Part shown: in pieces, positions 11,449 to 23,900 of the stretch
Layout of the letters: every line of letters begins with the position of its first letter
Position numbering within the stretch: position 1 is the first letter of the stretch
Program-made: the position numbers and the translations under genes
Notes under the pieces: model-generated
What the model saw: only the letters and a program-made list of their open reading frames with translations
The model's database searches: none
Told to the model about the DNA's origin: nothing
Origin: Ampelocalamus luodianensis
Lineage: Eukaryota; Streptophyta; Magnoliopsida; Poales; Poaceae
Direction of reading: 5' to 3'
Assembly (NCBI GenBank): GCA_036346255.1
Contig: CM070620.1
Span: forward strand, 29,819,609-29,883,608
Length of the DNA stretch: 64,000 nt

Positions 11449-12411
11449 GGGGAGGGAGGGGGTGCACTAGAGACATACGAAGCATAAAAGGATACTAGAA
11501 GGTAACCCGCGCTAAATGACGCGGCTGTGGCGGTTGCATGCAGGTGTCAAGGTAAACGAAATTATTTCTTTTAAAATATTAGAATTTGCGTGCCATAGCA
11601 CATAAGCTATATCTGTGCAAAACAAAAGAAGAAAATAACCAATAGTATTTCATATTTTTTTGAAAACTCATCACTTTCCATTATAACTTGTAAGTATCCT
11701 CATGCCTCAGCTAAACGAACAATAGACAAATGCTCCGGCATATAGAGTTAGGAGCATACTTATTAACTCTGCAACTATGACCACTTATATGAAACAATCA
11801 TGTAAGCATGCAAATTTAGAGCTTGAAATGAATAAGAACAAACATAAAAATATATAAATCGACGACATTTGAATCCGAATACTTTATTAACAGTCACAAA
11901 AATGCACACTTTTTTTTCTGCATGGAAGCGGTAGATAAAGAAGGAAATTTTATAGAAGCTAAACAAAAGCACCTAGATTTCATAGAAGTTATAGGAAACA
12001 CAATATTGAAGCTGTCAGCTAATATAATCAAGAAACTGCAGTAAGCATATATGAAATACATTGCAACTGAGATTTTATCAAACCCGCTTTTAGCATATAG
12101 TTTCAACCACGCTCTAGGTTGCCTGATTTTTATCTATAACATGGCTAGAACAATGTGGCTCATGACATGGACATGGCAAAGAGAGCCTCACTTGCCACTG
12201 CATAAAGTCTTGCCACTGCATAAGCGATGCTTGTGTGGGACATCCTAATCTGCAATAAAAGAGACCCTTCGCATACTCTTACTGCTCCTACACCTTTTAA
12301 TCTGTGGAATACACCGTATACAAAAAACGATACGACAAAGGAGTATAGTAGCAAGGGGGTGAGTAACAAAAAAGCTCGCCATAGACCGAGAACCAATAGC
12401 CTGGGTCTCAC

Positions 12412-14045
12412 CTATGAACATGGCAAATTAATTCCAGGTAAATTTGGGGGTACATGAAAGGCAGCTTTGCGTTTTGTAACTTTTGTTTATGATGGGAACA
12501 TAAGTCCAAGCTAAAAATGATGCATGCCTTTCGATTTATAAACTATATAAGATATGGTAGGTTATGCCTACTTATATCAAAACCAAGGCCCAATAGAACA
12601 AAAGATTTTCCCCACTTTGTTTCTAGCAGATCTCCCAAATAAAAAATACTCATTATTCTATACTGAAGTAAGATATTAGGGAAAAAGAAAAGTGACGTCA
12701 GAGAAGAACACTTACATTGGCTTGCTTAATTACGCAATGGATGTAAGATAGCACCACACGCAGGCTCCATTAACTGCTCTAAACAACAAAGCATAGTATA
12801 CACGGTGTTCATCCGTGGAGTTGTGCAAAACCAAAATTGTGTAATCAAACAACCTGCAATAGGCAACTGAGATTCAATACTATACCAAATCTGAAGCTCA
12901 GACAATCAGTAAGTAACGTTTTCATTGTAGCATAAGATTTCAATTGAGGGGATTCATCAATGCACAAAAAATCAACGAACAGTGAGGAGCTTCGTACTAC
13001 TATCTTTCCATCTGTGCAAGCAACCATCAAATATGTCACGGCACTCGTAGGACGAAATAATCGATGCAAAGCATAATATATGTCATCGATATATAGGAGT
13101 TAAAATGAGAGGAACGATAGATTTGAAGTAACCAACAAAGGTTGTAGGAAGGGGATCTAATGGAATATAGCGAGGACATAAATGTTAAATGGGAAGTGCA
13201 ACGTTCGTCTTCCACAATATATATTGCAAGAAATATATAGTCACATTCAAAATACAAAAGATAACAAAATTTGATAGCATACATATCCTCATGTACCAAG
13301 TGGGGCATTTTAATTGATTTGTACTTTTTTGAGCTAATAAACTTAAAATATTTGAGCTGGAATTTCTTATTGTAAAAACATCCCAGAGTTGGAAGCACAC
13401 ACTCTAATTATATCGCCCCACAATTCATGATGAAAATTTCCCACCTATACTATAATCAAGCTATGAGAGTATCAAGCTGCCACAATTGCAGAATTTTGCA
13501 TCAATCCTTGGGAGTTAGAAGCGCATCAAAAGAACCATTAGAGCACGTACCTTTACACCATATAGAATCTACTCAGGAACAAACTCACCTCTTATAACAT
13601 TTAGAAGGACAAATGTACCATAAGTTTTTTAGCGTGCACGTGGAATCCACGTTGCAAAAACAAAATGCACAATAATATGAGCCTTTTATCTATGAACACA
13701 ACAAAATAAAAAATTCCAGGTAAATCTAGTGGCACATGTAAGATAGCTCTGCATTTTTCTGTTTATGATCTGGAACATAGGTCGAAGCTCAAGATGATAC
13801 ATGCATTCAGATGCATAAACTCCATAAGACATGGTGGATTGTACTTACCCATGTTGAAACCATGACCCAGTAGCAAAAAGGATCCCCTGTTTCGCACAGG
13901 TCTGGCACCAAGAGAAACGCTCGTGATTCTACACTGAAGTCGGCTGGATACTAGCAAAAAAAGATTGAAGCTACATAAGAAAGCCTACACTGGTTGATTA
14001 AGTGAGTTACTGGCAAAAAAGACTCAAGATAGCACAAATGTGGTT
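12412..14045. repeat. Diverged direct duplication inside the Helitron
   Basis: About 330 bp at 12412-12740 and 13680-14045 align along their length. Shared landmarks include ATTCCAGGTAAAT, a CATGAAAGGCAGCT/CATGTAAGATAGCT block, TTTATGATGGGAACATA/TTTATGATCTGGAACATA, and a CTACACTGAAGT-like block. Offset is about 1.27 kb. The copies are clearly diverged, so the duplication is old and probably predates capture by the Helitron. Confidence 0.6.
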
Positions 14046-15141
14046 ATTCTAGTATTGAAAATATAACAAATGTTCATTAGACTAAAAACCTACAGTCACA
14101 TTACAATCATATGATAATAGGTGCCACACCTTAAAATGATTTGGGAAAGATGATCTACATAAGGAATAACATGATTAGGAAATGCAGCACAGAAACTAAA
14201 AGCTGGACGTGTTGTAAATTTGTAACCTATGGCATTAAACCTTAATTCTTCTCTTTTTTGTGTGTGGGACATAAACAAAGTAAATTATAAGACTACATCA
14301 GTGACACTACATGGTATAATAGGTAATAACTTAAACCTTCAAAATTTCTCCTTCTCCTGGTAATGTTGATTCAACCTAACTGCAGAAGAGGGTAGCAACA
14401 ATCTAACATACAAATGGTGTTAGGAAAAAAATGGTAGTTAACTTCAGAAACTACCTATGGACCATAGGCTCAACAAACTTTCATGACAAAAGAAGCTAGC
14501 AATGCAGTTTTGGTGTCCAGGGGAACCAGCGTCCCCATTAGCCATTTCAGCATGATGCAATGATTAAAAAGTTCAACCAAAAAGATCATGGATGAAGTTC
14601 ATATAGTTTATATTAGCAAGGTGTCCCAGACTGAAAGGCTACTTCAGATATATCCAAGCATTCCATTGTCTGTCTACCTCAAAGATCCAATAATTATATC
14701 TACATGGATAGACTGATCATCAAGCATTGTTATAATATATCTAGCTGCACCTCCATCATATCTAGAGAAATTGAGTTATATACGATTGAATTAGCAAGTC
14801 ATGGAACACTACAATTGAACTGGAAAGTATGCTATCAATTAGTTCAGCGGCTGACTGATGCATATAACTATCTAGTTTCATTTTAGTTTTGTCATAAACA
14901 ACTTTACCATAAACTAATTGTTCCAAACTGCAAAACATTCGATATGAAGGCGTTGCTCGACCCATGAACCATGAAAATGTATTCATAGTTTCATACACAG
15001 CTAACCTTGAACAGTATCTATACCTACAATTTTACATCGATTGAATTCATTCCATCGTCTGTCCAGTTCAGATTGTGAACTCAGAGCCTTGCTCAATTCC
15101 AAACTACTGAGTAAGAGTACATACACGTATGCTGATTTTGC

Positions 15142-15143
<2 letters not shown>

Positions 15144-15217
<74 letters not shown>
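15144..15217. repeat. (TA)n microsatellite, 74 bp
   Basis: Uninterrupted alternating A and T. Open frames across it would encode only Tyr-Ile repeats and are not genes. Confidence 0.97.
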
Positions 15218-15219
<2 letters not shown>

Positions 15220-15586
15220 CACCTTTCAGTACTCACAGAAGTACTCCCACTTCCAATATACCACTTAAATATACATATTATACTCCTTCATCACTTTCAG
15301 TATACTTAAATACCAATTATAAGATATTTCAACACGACTTGACTGAAAAAATCCCATTGGTATCCTTTATTTTTGCTATATACCCTTTTTCATATAAAAA
15401 AGAAGTATATACACAAATTTTGCTATAAAAATAGAAAATGGATTTTAATGAATTTTTTTATTAACTCGTTTTGGGGTATCTTATAATCATTATTGGAGCA
15501 TCCTCAAATAGATAAAGAGGTATCATCATACGATTTAAGTAGTATATGAGGAGTGGGAGTGCGTACTCCTAGGAGTATCGTACCAT

Positions 15587-15590
<4 letters not shown>
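15218..15590. mobile_element. Possible Micron-type element between two TA tracts
   Basis: A 373-bp segment sits exactly between two (TA)n tracts. It carries imperfect subterminal inverted repeats: GTACTCCCACTTCC at 15241-15254 against GGAGTGGGAGTGCGTACTCC at 15550-15569. Rice Micron elements are known for this microsatellite-flanked arrangement and for a few hundred bases of length. Family assignment is inference from layout, since no consensus could be compared. Confidence 0.4.

Positions 15591-15639
<49 letters not shown>
15591..15639. repeat. (AT)n microsatellite, 49 bp
   Basis: Uninterrupted alternating A and T, forming the right border of the putative Micron-type element. Confidence 0.97.
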
Positions 15640-15640
<1 letters not shown>

Positions 15641-16560
15641 CTTCGGCCAACCAAAAAAAAAACACGTCCTCCGCTAGAAATCAAAATCAAGAACTCACTC
15701 ACCTCAATGAAGCTGGTGAACTTGGGGTCCTGTGCACTGTGGGCATAATTATTTTATTTCAGTTTCATTTTCACTTGTACTGCTCAATGTGGCATCGAAC
15801 GCAGAGGGAGCCGGGCGAACATGCGCGGAAGAGAAGAGGCCACAAAGAAGGCGGCGTCTGCGTAGAAAAGGAGCTAGCCGAGCGAGGAAGGGTCGCGCGA
15901 CTCACGCAGCATCGTCGTGCGGGCAACGGAGAGGCCAAAAGAATAGTGGGGGAAGAAAGGGGAGGCCATTGGGGCGCTCAAGCGGAGAGGAATTGAAGCA
16001 ATACTCACCGGGGAAAGGACGGTGGTCCGAATGGCGAGCGGCGACCGGACCGTGGAAGATGGCGGCGTGACGTCGACCCGTGGAGGAAAAGAGAAATCAT
16101 TTGAGGGCTTTTGCTCGTGGTACTGTGGAACGCAACATGACGCGTACGAGAGTGGAAGGTGTCCGCGACGGAAACGTCGAGGCGACGTCGGCGGCCTGCA
16201 TAAGGAGAGTGATGGCACGGGTCCGAGCCAGTGCGAGGAGGAAGCAGAGGGCATGTGGGGGGTGGGGAGAGCAGAGGCGCGGAGCAGAGCCGGCGAGGAG
16301 GAGAAGGGCGCAGAGCAGAGCCGGCTCGATGCGATGTGCGCGGACGCGTGCGAGAAGGCGGTGGCGCAGAAAGGGAGTTACGGGAGGAAGCGAGACGGGC
16401 CAAACGGCTGGTGGAGACGTGGGCATCAGGCCACACGTGGCTCGCGTGCGACTGCGCATTCCCACGACGTGCGCCGGGATTGAGCGGGCACGGGCAGGCG
16501 CGGGCACGATCCAACGGCCAAGCTTTTCGGGGTGACGTAGCTAGCAGCGGAGGGCTCCAA
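15640..16560 (-). other. G/C-rich 5' region of the Helitron, possible captured promoter or 5' exon
   Basis: G/C content rises sharply and several frames stay open for 110-170 codons on both strands, as expected from composition alone. None resembles a known domain. The abrupt change from A/T-rich DNA resembles a CpG-rich gene start followed by introns on the minus strand, so this may be a captured gene 5' end. I do not recognise the donor and do not assert a protein. Confidence 0.35.
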
Positions 16561-16587
16561 TCCTTCCAGCCTTATATGTTAGTAATA

Positions 16588-16635
16588 TGGCCCTTTGGTG
16601 GGAGATTCAGGTATATATTTTGCAAGGCGATATTT
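16588..16635 (-). pseudogene. MYB-CC-like gene fragment, exon c (end of Myb-like domain)
   Basis: On the minus strand these 48 bases read KYRLAKYIPESPTKGP. KYRLAKY directly follows KSHLQ in GARP/MYB-CC factors, where it ends the DNA-binding helix-turn-helix. The exon starts where family members have an intron boundary, although the acceptor reads GG instead of AG. The exon is cut at its far end by the Helitron terminus near 16587. Together with exons b and a it is a host gene fragment; the coiled-coil part of the protein is not seen. Confidence 0.7.
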
Positions 16636-16715
16636 CCACACAAGCACCAAAGAAACAAAGTATTAGCTACAATGTAACTTTTTAACACCTACTTCCTTAA
16701 AGGATAATTCTTCAC

Positions 16716-16919
16716 CTACAAATGGCTCTTCATGCGATAAAGTCTGATCCCAGGTACACCCATTATAGTGAGCACCTCTTTACGGCTTGTTCATTGGATG
16801 TATTGTGATCCGACTCAATTTTTTTGGATTGACTCAGAATTTAAATTAAAATCCCTCTCAATCCAAAAAGATTGGTTCTAATCCCTTCCTATCTAAATAA
16901 GCGCTTAGGTGTTGCTCCT
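16716..16919 (-). pseudogene. MYB-CC-like gene fragment, exon b, split by a MITE
   Basis: Minus-strand coding is in two pieces around the MITE. The first ends GATPK (TAA of the codon overlaps the target duplication); the second reads VLTIMGVPGIRLYRMKSHL and then TAG directly before GTGAAG, a good splice donor. GARP/MYB-CC factors have ATPKGVLxxMGVxGxTxYHVKSHLQ here, so the final CAG has become TAG and the usual TIYHV is RLYRM. The piece before GATPK matches the family poorly, so the exon start is uncertain; a strong pyrimidine-rich acceptor ends at 16920. In the intact family this exon forms the recognition helices. Confidence 0.75.
16783..16904. mobile_element. Tourist-like MITE inside exon b (122 bp)
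   Basis: Flanked by TTA at 16780-16782 and 16905-16907, the 3-bp duplication of PIF/Harbinger elements. The ends CGGCTTGTTCATTGG and ATCTAAATAAGCGC are imperfect inverted repeats. Inside, a segment reading TTTTTTTGGATTGA is mirrored by TCAATCCAAAAAG, so the whole can fold back. It has no coding capacity. Deleting it and one TTA joins the two halves of the MYB-CC exon in frame, which supports the boundaries. Confidence 0.75.
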
Positions 16920-17248
16920 GAAGAAACGATGACAGCAATATAGAAATACGTGTTAGATAAAGCATATTTATTGTACTAAAAAATAAATAAAGTGATCTCA
17001 TAATAACCTGCTAGCTTATTACTACACAAGTTAGCATGTAATAGAGCCAATACTCAAAGCTGTTTCCAATTATTGACAGGGTTTTCAGTTTCAAGGCATG
17101 AACATTTCCCAATGTGATTGGATTTAATAGCATGGCAGGACACAGTTACGAAGGGACACATAAATAACAGTTGAAATGAATTCACTGAAACATGTGTACG
17201 CTAACAGCTATCATGAATTCACTGAAATATGTACACACTATTCTCTTA
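16920..17248. other. Intron sequence of the MYB-CC-like fragment
   Basis: A/T-rich, no open frame or repeat recognised. It lies between exon b and the intronic MITE. Confidence 0.5.
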
Positions 17249-17697
17249 GAACATCTACAACAGTCCATATCAGCTGTTACTAAGGGGTTGTCACATCAGC
17301 ATTTAGGTGATGTGGAGGAGAGAAGGTGAAATTATTTCTAGATAAAGAAACTATCAAATTGTTAATACCAAGACACAAGAAACAACCAAATACTCTATTG
17401 GAGACTTACTTGTTACCTAAAAACGTGTTTTGTGGGTCCCACTGTCTTAAAGCAAAATATTCATCTGATTATTTGTGTAGTCCGACTTTATTATTGATAT
17501 GATAAATGAGCTAAAACATGTAGGCTACAAAGTTGTACTTTATTATTGATCATCAAGAATCATGCACACTTGTAGCAATTAAAATCTTAGACACAAGCTC
17601 AAGAAACAATCTATTGGAATACTTGTTTCTTTTTATTAGATTGAGTACTCTCTCTCCTCTTAGTAACAATCTAAGAAACAAACTATTGTAGATGCTC
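17249..17697. mobile_element. Tourist-like MITE in the intron (449 bp)
   Basis: TTA duplications lie at 17246-17248 and 17698-17700. Terminal inverted repeats GAACATCTACAACAG and CTATTGTAGATGCTC match at 13 of 15 positions. Length, A/T-rich content and absence of coding capacity fit a PIF/Harbinger-derived MITE. It lies in the presumed intron between MYB-CC exons a and b. Confidence 0.85.
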
Positions 17698-17700
17698 TTA

Positions 17701-17952
17701 TGCATTTCAATTTTGATCTGACCAATAGACTTGTGTTGTTAATGAGCCCATAAATTAATTAAAGATGTGTAGTAATCTGATCCTAAACGTTTTAAACAGT
17801 AGAATCAGTTGAAATTCCAGTTTGCTAAACATACATTGTATCTGTAATGCATTTGATATGAAACCATTAATTTGCAAGATTAATCTATGTATTGTTTTAT
17901 AACATCGCTATAGAATTTTCTGAGAATCTGTGCTGAACTGCTGATGGCAAGG
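17701..17952. other. Intron sequence left of the solo LTR
   Basis: A/T-rich, no gene. It is continuous with 25629 onward once the solo LTR and one TGTAT copy are removed. Confidence 0.5.
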
Positions 17953-17957
17953 TGTAT

Positions 17958-20900
17958 TGTAACAGCCCTGATTTTCAGGACTGTTAAACCCTTCACAACT
18001 GCCCAGGATGTGCAGTTGCGAAGCAAATAACATCTCAAGCAAGCTTTCGATTACAACGAAAACCAGACTTTTATTAAACAAGATTAAGGTTTATCAACCT
18101 GTTTTAACCTGACACGGGCATCCAAGCTCAAAGTTAATATAATACAAGACAAAAGAACTTCAAACCACAGGCACGCTTGAGCGCGGTCGAGACCTAATAA
18201 CAGTAGTCGTTGCCTTCAGGGGGTCCACCAAAGTCCTGCTCACAAGGATCCTTTGCATGATCCGAGGTTTCTTATGTAGATGTTTTGCAAATTGCAAGAA
18301 TGAGTACTACTACCGTACTCAACAAGCCACATGGAAATCTTAATTAATTACATACAAGGAGTTCAATGGATGGTTAGGGCTTACTATACCTGGAATATGT
18401 GGATGCATTTTGCATTTAAAACAGATTATAAAACAGTAAAACAGTAATAGATATAACATCAGGGGTTTCTCAACAACAGCACAAACCAACTTAACACCTC
18501 AACAACTCTACTTATGCCTCTGTACTGGAATCACCCATTAACACAGCTTCGTTAACCGGAAGCACGATGTATTCGAATACATTTGATTATACACTCTGCA
18601 GAGTTGCCCAACTTTACCCACAAGATATCTCATGCTCATACTGTCATGCAATATACACGCAACATGTTAACGTGCGACTGAGCTGAGATAACAGAACCTT
18701 TTCACTGCTCAACCTTTCTAGCCTCTACCCGGTAGGTCTAGGGACCATACAGCTCTTGGGAGACTCCACCGGTCACAGTGGATCTTGCACCCCAATGCTG
18801 ACGGCATGTAACATCCCCAACTTAATTAATGGGATTTAGTATGCATTTTATCAGCATGCTTGACATTTTGGAATCATTTGCATAAATTATTGCATTTGGA
18901 AAAAAAAATTTAGCAAAGATCAAACATACACTTCAATTATGAACTCCAAATAAAAACAGGAACAAAAACATTTGATCATCATCTAAAAATAATTTATTAA
19001 AATACTATGATAATTATCATGAATTAATATAATTTTTCCAAAATTTTTGGAACCCAATTCAACCCCCAGAAAATTCAGACTCATTAAAAGACCTAGACTA
19101 AGTTTGACTTTATTTTATTCAAATTATATTATGAACAGTGACTTTCATAATTTTTATAAATACTCGGTCATCCCAAGAACACCCATGAATTATTTCGGAA
19201 TTTATAGAATTTTATTTCTATTTTTAAAGCCTCAGTCAAACTAGAATCAATAGATTTTCAAAACCAGTCAAACTGGCACTATTCCTCGGGCTCGGACCAA
19301 ACTCCGACTCGAGTCCGACCCGGGCGAGCTGACTCGGCTTAATCAACTAAACGCACCAAAACGAGATCGACCGTCCGATTAGCTTTCGATGGGCTTGATC
19401 TTGTAGCCGTTTGGGTCAGTCCGAACGAGCGAGCAATCCTGGCCGCCCAGTTGTGATCAAACGATCTTGACCGAACCCTCTAAACCCGGCCTGGCTCGAG
19501 CCACTCTCCGGCTCACAGCGACCGCGCCTCCCCGAGCCAATGACCGCCTGGGCCCGCGCGTCAGTCCCGTCTCCTTCCTCCCGCTGGCTCGTGCGCAGGC
19601 AAAACACTCCACGCGGCGCCTCCACTCTACTGCTGCCCGGTCACCCCGTGACTCCACCGCCCTCCTCGGAGAATCCTTGAGCTCCGCCTCCTGACACCAC
19701 GCTCGCCCTCGCCCGTGCCCGAGCATATTACCCCTCTTCCTCCTCCTTTTTTCCCCCTCACTTCTCTCTGTGGCCGTGGGAGAGAAGGGAGGCTTTGAGC
19801 TCTCCTCGTCCTAGTAAGCGCCGCCTCGGCAATGCCATTCTTCTTCTCTTTCAACGCGGTTTCCCTTTTTGCTAACCCGAGCTCCTCTCTCGCGTTGTAG
19901 CGCTCGAGGCATGGACGTGTCCCTTTCGGCTCCAGTGCACGTTCCCTGGAGCTCCGCCGTGTTTTCTCCTGCTCCGGTGAGTTTTGGGCCCTCCCTCTTT
20001 GTCCCTCAGCTCCGCATCATCGTGATGAACTCACCTGCATAGTTAATTGCCTTTTTGTGCAGCCCTGAGGGAGACGGGTCTCTTTTTCTCCAACCGCGGT
20101 GAACTACCGCCGCCGAGCATTTCGTCTTCTCTGGTGCCCCTCCACCTTTCTCAGCCTCGGTTTCGTGTTCGCGGTGGCAAGGCGACTTTGACGCACTCCT
20201 CCCCGAGTCTCCTCGACGTCCGTAGCCTCTTCTCCATCAGCACCCGCCCGCCTCTACTTCGCTCAACCCCGCCGCCGGTGCGCCACCGTGCCCCTCTACC
20301 GGCAACGACACCACCGGAAGGTAGCCCTCCCTATTGTTCTCTCATTTTGCCTCAGTCCTTGCTCTCTTCGGGCTCCCCTCGTCGCCGGCGAGCGCGGCAA
20401 TGCCGCGGCCGTGCGCTCCCCTGCGTTGTCGGATTACCGACCAGCACAGTAGCGAGTTAAATAACTAAACCTCTGTCTATTAGCGTTAATCATGGCTTAG
20501 TTGCTGAGTTAAATGCGTATTGTTTCTATGACTTGTGGGCCCGTTTAACCTGTTAAGTGAATGTGTAGTTGAAAAAGATGTTTTATCGTAATGAAAACGT
20601 AATCCTTAAACACTAAAACTTAGAGTACGCTTTTGTAGTAATAAGACGTATTCAATAGAATACGCTTTCAGTCAGATTTCAACCAAGCCCGAGTTAATTT
20701 TTGGCTGGGTCAAACCCTTGACGCTGGACCCCACCTGTCATAGGCTTTGGCTAGGTTCCTGTCGGTAGGAAAAGTATTTATTGCCTTAGAAATTCCAGAA
20801 ACCATTATTTATACACTGAAAAATTGTATGAACTTCAAAAATTCATATATAATTCAAATAAACTCCAAATTGAATGAAACCAGTTTTGATATTTTTAATA

Positions 20901-23900
20901 TTATGTGAATTTTATTTTAAAATAAGTTTCAAACATTTCTCTATAGCAGAGAGCATAGTTTTGGAAAAATGATCCATAACTCTATTATTTTTACAATAGA
21001 AAAATGTTGTTATCTTCAAAAATGTATAACTATTTCATTCTAGCTCCAAAATGAGTGAAACCAGTTGTGTTAATTTCCATTTTAAATGAAACTTATTGTA
21101 AAATTAGTTTCCAGCATGACACTGTCCCAGAAGGTATATTTTGTGGAAATATTTCCCAAAATGAATTACTTTTACATTATAGATCATTGTTAACTTTAGA
21201 AATTCATAACTAAATCATGAAAACTCCAATTGAGGCAAACTCAACTGTTTTGAACTTGTAATAATATTGCCTATTTATCCACGTAATCCATGTACTCATG
21301 ACTACTCTACAAATTTTCATCTCATAATTAAATTACATGAATTAAGGCGTATTGAAATATGAAAATCAAACCACCATAACTTTCTTATACTAAATCAAAA
21401 TGGAATGATTATTTCACCTAAATAAATCTAAAATCATGACCTACCTACTGTATAATTTTCATACATTTTTTAGCATGTTGAATTTTGGGCTTTATTTGAT
21501 ATTTATTGCATTATCGCCTTTTCACTAGGTTTTTGACGATAATGATATATTCGTGAGATTATTATGAGTATAACCTGATATTGAACATGTGATTCAGCAA
21601 AGGTGCGAGCACCCTCCTCTTGATCATATTGCTCCCAGTGATTCTTAAATGTTTTGTGTGAGTTTATTATCTATTGCATGCTATTTTGAAATGTATATTT
21701 ATGGGTAGAAGTAGTTAATCTCCTAATTGCTGCATTAGCCCTCCTTTGAATGTTGATTACCCCTTTATCCTTGAATAACTAAGGTTATATGTTATATGGC
21801 TTTGTTTGCTAGTTTGTAGAACGATGCTTAGCCATGCTAGTAGTTTTAGCCGAAAGCGGTTGATGGAGCTAGTCCATCGACCGATGGATCGAATTAAATC
21901 TTAATGAACTTTGAGGATTTTATGGATTGGATTATGTTGGATTTGAGGGTTGTATCCAGATCTTCGCATCTGGGGTTTGTGGACTTGTTGGGCATGTGTT
22001 TTATGTTCTTAACTTGGACGGGTGTAGGTTGATGATGAATTACTATTGTTGTTTGTTGTTACGGAATTGTGTAGCCCCGTCTGAGTGATTAAGGACCGGT
22101 CTGTGGTGTGATGAACCAAGTTTTACGTGCAACCACACGCCGGGATAATGGCGAAGGCTTGGCTTAATAATTTGTTGTGTGTTAGCTATCAAAACACAAT
22201 GGGATTGACAATTGTTATTGTTATGAATTTAATTGTTCTTTTGGTCAATCTCGTGGGGGCATGTTAAATTTTTGACCTTACTTGCCCTTAAGGGTCTCTT
22301 GTTTGATGGGGACTTACTTACACAACGGGGTTCACCTGTGGTTCTAGGCGACTGACAGTCTGCCACGGGATTCTGCTCCTCGGGTGGTTTGATAGTTAGG
22401 ACATGATATTGTAACGGTCTCGTTATGATATCTTAGTCACACTCCTTTGGAAAAGTGCATGGCGACAGTATAAGGTATTTATATCGTATGGGTAAAGCTG
22501 TACAACTCTGAAGAGTAACTAAATCTATTCGAATAGCCTCGTCCTAGGTTATGGACAACACTTGTGGGAAAGCAGGCACAGTTAGCTTTTGGGAACTTAA
22601 GTTTGGGTCATGGTTGGAAATGCTTTGTCATTATGTTGGTTTGTCCATGTCTGAAATGATTTCATGAATGCGTTGTTCGCATGTTAAATTTGTTGAGGAA
22701 TGAACTGTGCCACGAATGAGATGTTCGTGTGTTGATTATACTTGGAGATTGTACCTTTGTTGATCATTACTTACTATCTTAAAATGTTTTCTAAATGTTT
22801 TACAAATGGCAAGTTAGAATCTTTTATCTATATGCAAAACTTGCTTTATGCCAAAAATTGACTAGTTTAGTAGCCTTCCTTTGATACTCACATGCATCTT
22901 TATTTCTTTTGAAAGTCTCGCGAGTACAACTTTGTACTCTAACAGTGTCTATTTATTCAGGTGAGACCAACGGGTGGAACAGCTTTAACTCTAATTGGTT
23001 GCTTGTGGGATTGTGGGTATACCAACTCGGTTGTTCCCTTTTTATTTTAAGTTTATCTTCCGCTGCAATTTATTTGTGTTAATTAGATTTGGCTGATCGG
23101 CCCTCTTTTGCAACCTTGTACTATAAGGTGCTATTTAAATGATGTTGTAATTGATTCTTTTATTCTTGTACATTGTGTATGGATATGATTGCAATGTTGT
23201 GTACTAGGATATGTGCATGTTAGCCACTAATCCTTGGGAGCTAGCATGTGACACATATCCGGGTCACTCGGAATCGTGTGCGTCTCACGTTAAGTGTTGC
23301 ATTTACAGCGTAATCACTTAGCTTGATACGGATCCGATCTCGGGGGTCCTCACACGGCACCTACTGTTGTGGAGACCAGCGAATGTCCCCTACCGGCCAC
23401 TCCTGTCCCATTCTAGATGTTGTAGATATTCAATCGAAGGAGCAGTGTACTAAGCTAGGGAGGAATGACCACACATGTGGTTGAGCGATTTTCTGTGTCT
23501 GTTACTTGGCACAAGGTTGTCCTTACCTGTCTTACAGTGAAGCGATGAACCAACACCAGCAAGTGGCTGTCCATCCTCCAGGCCTCACCTTAGACCTTCT
23601 TTTACCAAGTTTATTGGGTTGTCCACCTTCCTGGACAACCCTCAACTCTCCACCCATTGGCGAATCGCCAATGCACTTCTTCAGTATTTATACACATATT
23701 TGTGACAAAACTATTTATATAGTTATCATTTTATGTGAATTTGTCAAGGTGAATATGGCCTACAAGGTATGTATACTTGTCAAGGTGAATATGGCTTACA
23801 AGTGCTAGGTGGGTTTGTCTGTGGAGTAATGGGATTTATCTAATTATCATGGCATTCAAAAGTATTATTTCAGTATTTAAAGTAATTGGCACAAATATAG

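Larger units (their letters stand above)
11495..16587 (-). mobile_element. Non-autonomous Helitron, minus strand
   Basis: The 3' end on the minus strand is a short hairpin (CCGCG and CGCGG arms, 11507-11524), then 8 nt, then CTAG at 11495-11498, followed by a host T: the Helitron hallmark. The proposed 5' end near 16587 reads TATTACTAACATATAAGG after a host A, close to usual Helitron starts but lacking the canonical TC. The body encodes no Rep/helicase, so it would need an autonomous partner. The G/C-rich 5' kilobase and A/T-rich remainder resemble a captured gene start plus introns, but no product is recognised. Its right end abuts a MYB-CC exon. Confidence 0.65.

Noticed and set aside
15001..15268. 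Frames with long Tyr-Ile runs
   Set aside because: They are translations of the (TA)n microsatellite.
16005..16677. Long overlapping frames on both strands as a candidate novel gene
   Set aside because: Both strands are open because of high G/C content, with no domain, splice support or homology that I recognise.
19416..20460. Frames in the inner solo LTR as host genes
   Set aside because: They sit inside an LTR with confirmed target duplications, in the G/C-rich block common to these LTRs.
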